Source: an uncultured Sporolactobacillus sp.
Lineage (GTDB): Bacteria > Bacillota > Bacilli > Bacillales > Sporolactobacillaceae
NCBI GenBank assembly: GCA_900543345.1
Contig: UQRJ01000007.1
Span: forward strand, 1 to 24,770
Length of the DNA: 24,770 nt
Direction: 5' to 3'
Positions 22,979-24,770 of the stretch are shown here, in pieces (within the stretch, counting starts at the first letter, position 1; each line of letters begins with the position of its first letter). The position numbers were made by a program, and so were the translations under genes. The notes under the pieces are model-generated. The model saw only the letters and a program-made list of their open reading frames with translations. It did no database searches and was not told where the DNA came from.

Positions 22979-24722
22979 ATGGCTGAAAATGATCAATCAA
23001 GAATTAGGCCGGTGGAAATCGGACAAGAAATGCGCAGGTCATACCTTGCCTACGCGATGAGTGTCATCGTCAGCCGCGCGATTCCGGACGTTCGTGACGG
23101 CCTGAAGCCGGTTCAGCGTCGCATTTTATACGCCATGAATGAGCTGGGCATCACTTCGGATAAGGCCTATAAAAAATCGGCGCGCATTGTCGGCGAGGTG
23201 ATCGGCAAATATCATCCGCACAGCGACTCCGCCGTTTATGAGACGATGGTGCGGATGGCTCAGGATTTCAGTTACCGTTACGAGCTTGTTGACGGACACG
23301 GCAACTTTGGTTCGGTCGACGGCGATCCGGCGGCGGCGATGCGTTACACTGAGGCGCGGATGTCGAAAATTTCAATGGAAATGGTTCGGGATATCCGCAA
23401 GGACACCATTAATTTCCGACCGAACTACGATGACTCGGAACAGGAACCGATTGTGCTGCCCGCACGTTTTCCGAACATGCTTGTGAATGGTGCTTCCGGC
23501 ATTGCCGTGGGGATGGCAACCAATATCCCTCCCCATCAGCTGGGCGAAGTGGTCGATGCGGTCCTCGCGCTGAGTAAAAATCCCGATATGACAATTGACG
23601 AACTGATGCAGTATATTCCCGGCCCGGACTTTCCGACCGGCGGCATCATCCTCGGCAGAGAAGGAATTAAACGAGCTTATCGGACAGGTAGAGGGTCGAT
23701 TATTGTTCGGGCACGGGCGGATATCGAGGAACACCCGAGCGGCAAGCAGAGTATTGTTGTGACGGAGCTTCCCTATCAGGTCAATAAGGCTAAGCTGATC
23801 GAACGCATCGCCGAGCTGGTTAAAGAAAAGCGCATTGAAGGCATTACCGATCTGCGGGACGAATCCGATCGTCGGGGCATGCGGATGGTCGTCGAATTGC
23901 GGCGTGACGCCAATGCGAATGTGATTCTCAATAATCTTTATAAGCATACGGGAATGCAGACAAGCTTCGGCATTAATCTGCTCGCCCTTGTCGATGATAA
24001 ACCGCAGATATTGACACTGAAACAATGTCTCCATTATTACTTGGTGCATCAGGAAACGGTCATTCGCCGCCGGACACAGTACGAACTGAAAAAAGCGCAA
24101 AACCGCGCTCACGTACTGGAAGGCCTGCGGGTGGCGCTCGATCATCTCGACGAAGTCATCACGCTCATCCGTCAGTCGAAGACGACGGATATCGCTCGTA
24201 ACGGCCTGATGAACAATTTCTCCCTGAGCGAAATCCAGGCTCAGGCGATTCTTGACATGCGTCTGCAGCGACTGACCGGGTTGGAACGTGAAAAGATCGA
24301 GCAGGAATACGCCGATCTTGTCAAGCGGATCGCCGAACTCAAGGCGATTCTGGCCGATGAACAGAAAGTGCTGCATATCATTCGCAAAGAGCTGCGCGAG
24401 ATCAAAGAGAAATATAATGATCAGCGGCGGACGGAAATTACCGTCGGTGAAAATTTGATAGAGGACGAAGATCTAATCGAAAAAGAAGACATCGTCATTA
24501 CCGTTTCGCACCGTGGTTATGTAAAACGGATGCCGGTCAATACGTACCGGAATCAGAATCGCGGCGGCCGCGGCATTCGCGGGATGAAAACGAATGAGGA
24601 CGACTTTGTCGAACACATTTTTCAGACTAATACCCATCATCATGTGCTGTTTTTTACAAATAAGGGCCGTGTATACCAATTGAAAGGGTATGAAATTCCC
24701 GAATTCGGACGCGATTCGAAAG
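22979..24722 (+). CDS. gyrA: DNA gyrase subunit A, 3' truncated, Gly-to-Ser in QRDR
   Basis: GyrA with 581 complete codons before the contig end; about 240-260 residues of the C-terminal domain are missing. ATG 22979 follows AAAAAGGAGGAACAGTG. Catalytic Tyr123 is in AMRYTEARMSKI. The winged-helix region (residues 33-104) contains KYHPHSDSAVYETMVRMAQDF, where Ser82 (AGC, 23222-23224) replaces the usual Gly (E. coli Gly81); Ser84 and Glu88, equivalent to Ser83 and Asp87, are unremarkable. The GyrA box QNRGGRG (526-532) confirms gyrase rather than topoisomerase IV. Reading on into the adapter gives the false end VSYTHLRAHET. The gene follows gyrB by 51 bp. Confidence 0.97.
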
Positions 24723-24770
24723 CTGTCTCTTATACACATCTCCGAGCCCACGAGACCCTAAGACATCTCG
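24723..24770 (-). other. Illumina Nextera (Tn5) i7 adapter, artefact
   Basis: This is the exact reverse complement of bases 1-48: Tn5 mosaic end (24723-24741), read-2 linker (24742-24756), index CCTAAGAC (24757-24764) and P7 remnant (24765-24770). Genomic sequence ends at 24722. The contig therefore ends in adapter on both sides. Confidence 0.98.

Noticed and set aside
23372..24376. 334-codon open frame on the - strand inside gyrA
   Set aside because: Antisense shadow of the strongly conserved gyrA frame; no recognisable protein and no ribosome-binding site.
24473..24751. Open frame on the - strand beginning MGSEMCIRDS
   Set aside because: Starts in the adapter and is antisense to gyrA.
1..24770. 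48-bp terminal inverted repeats as a transposon, linear plasmid or phage end
   Set aside because: They are Nextera adapters with an index and Tn5 mosaic end; the interior is ordinary origin-region chromosome with no transposase.
1..24770. tRNA, rRNA, CRISPR array, insertion sequence or prophage
   Set aside because: No repeats with regular spacing, no transposase or integrase, and no tRNA/rRNA sequences were seen on either strand.

Overview
The window covers the replication-origin region of a low-to-moderate-GC Gram-positive bacterium of the Bacillales, bounded at both ends by sequencing-adapter sequence. Gene content and order (rpmH-rnpA-yidD-yidC ... mnmE-mnmG-rsmG-noc-parA-parB-yyaC on one side; dnaA-dnaN-rlbA-recF-gyrB-gyrA on the other) follow the Bacillus subtilis origin closely. 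The proteins, recognised from memory without a database search, are strongly Bacillus-like. The sporulation-associated yyaC, the yidC/spoIIIJ lipoprotein and the noc/spo0J pair suggest an endospore former or a close relative. I cannot name the genus; Sporolactobacillaceae or another deep Bacillales family is only a guess.

Layout. Bases 1-48 and 24723-24770 are the same 48-bp Illumina Nextera (Tn5) i7 adapter in opposite orientations, so they are not biological. On the + strand at the left are the 3' part of a cation diffusion facilitator gene, a lone CheW-domain gene and a DUF420 membrane-protein gene. A strong bidirectional terminator follows. On the - strand come rpmH-rnpA-yidD-yidC, mnmE-mnmG-rsmG, noc, parA-parB, a T-box-controlled single-chain glycyl-tRNA synthetase with a DUF951 gene and ychF, and the rpsF-ssb-rpsR ribosomal/SSB operon. 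The only gene on the opposite strand within that block is yyaC. Two perfect parS sites lie in the segregation cluster, one inside parB and one between noc and rsmG.

The 792-bp gap between rpmH and dnaA holds about ten DnaA-box-like 9-mers, a likely dnaA promoter among them and a long dnaA leader. A second box cluster followed by a DnaA-trio-like, AT-rich unwinding element lies between dnaA and dnaN, so oriC is bipartite as in B. subtilis. Genes diverge from oriC, so most are transcribed with the replication fork. yyaC and the three leftmost genes run against it.

The genes cover replication initiation, clamp and repair (dnaA, dnaN, recF, ssb, gyrB, gyrA), segregation and nucleoid occlusion (parA, parB, noc), and tRNA/rRNA modification and translation (mnmE, mnmG, rsmG, rnpA, rpmH, rpsF, rpsR, ychF, glyQS), with membrane-protein insertion (yidC, yidD) alongside. 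I see no undescribed system. The points most worth checking are the adapter-derived ends, which create false peptide ends; a Gly-to-Ser change in the GyrA quinolone-resistance region; the absence of jag and remB from their usual places; the single-chain GlyRS with a GGC-specifier T-box; the long structured dnaA leader; and the many non-ATG starts.
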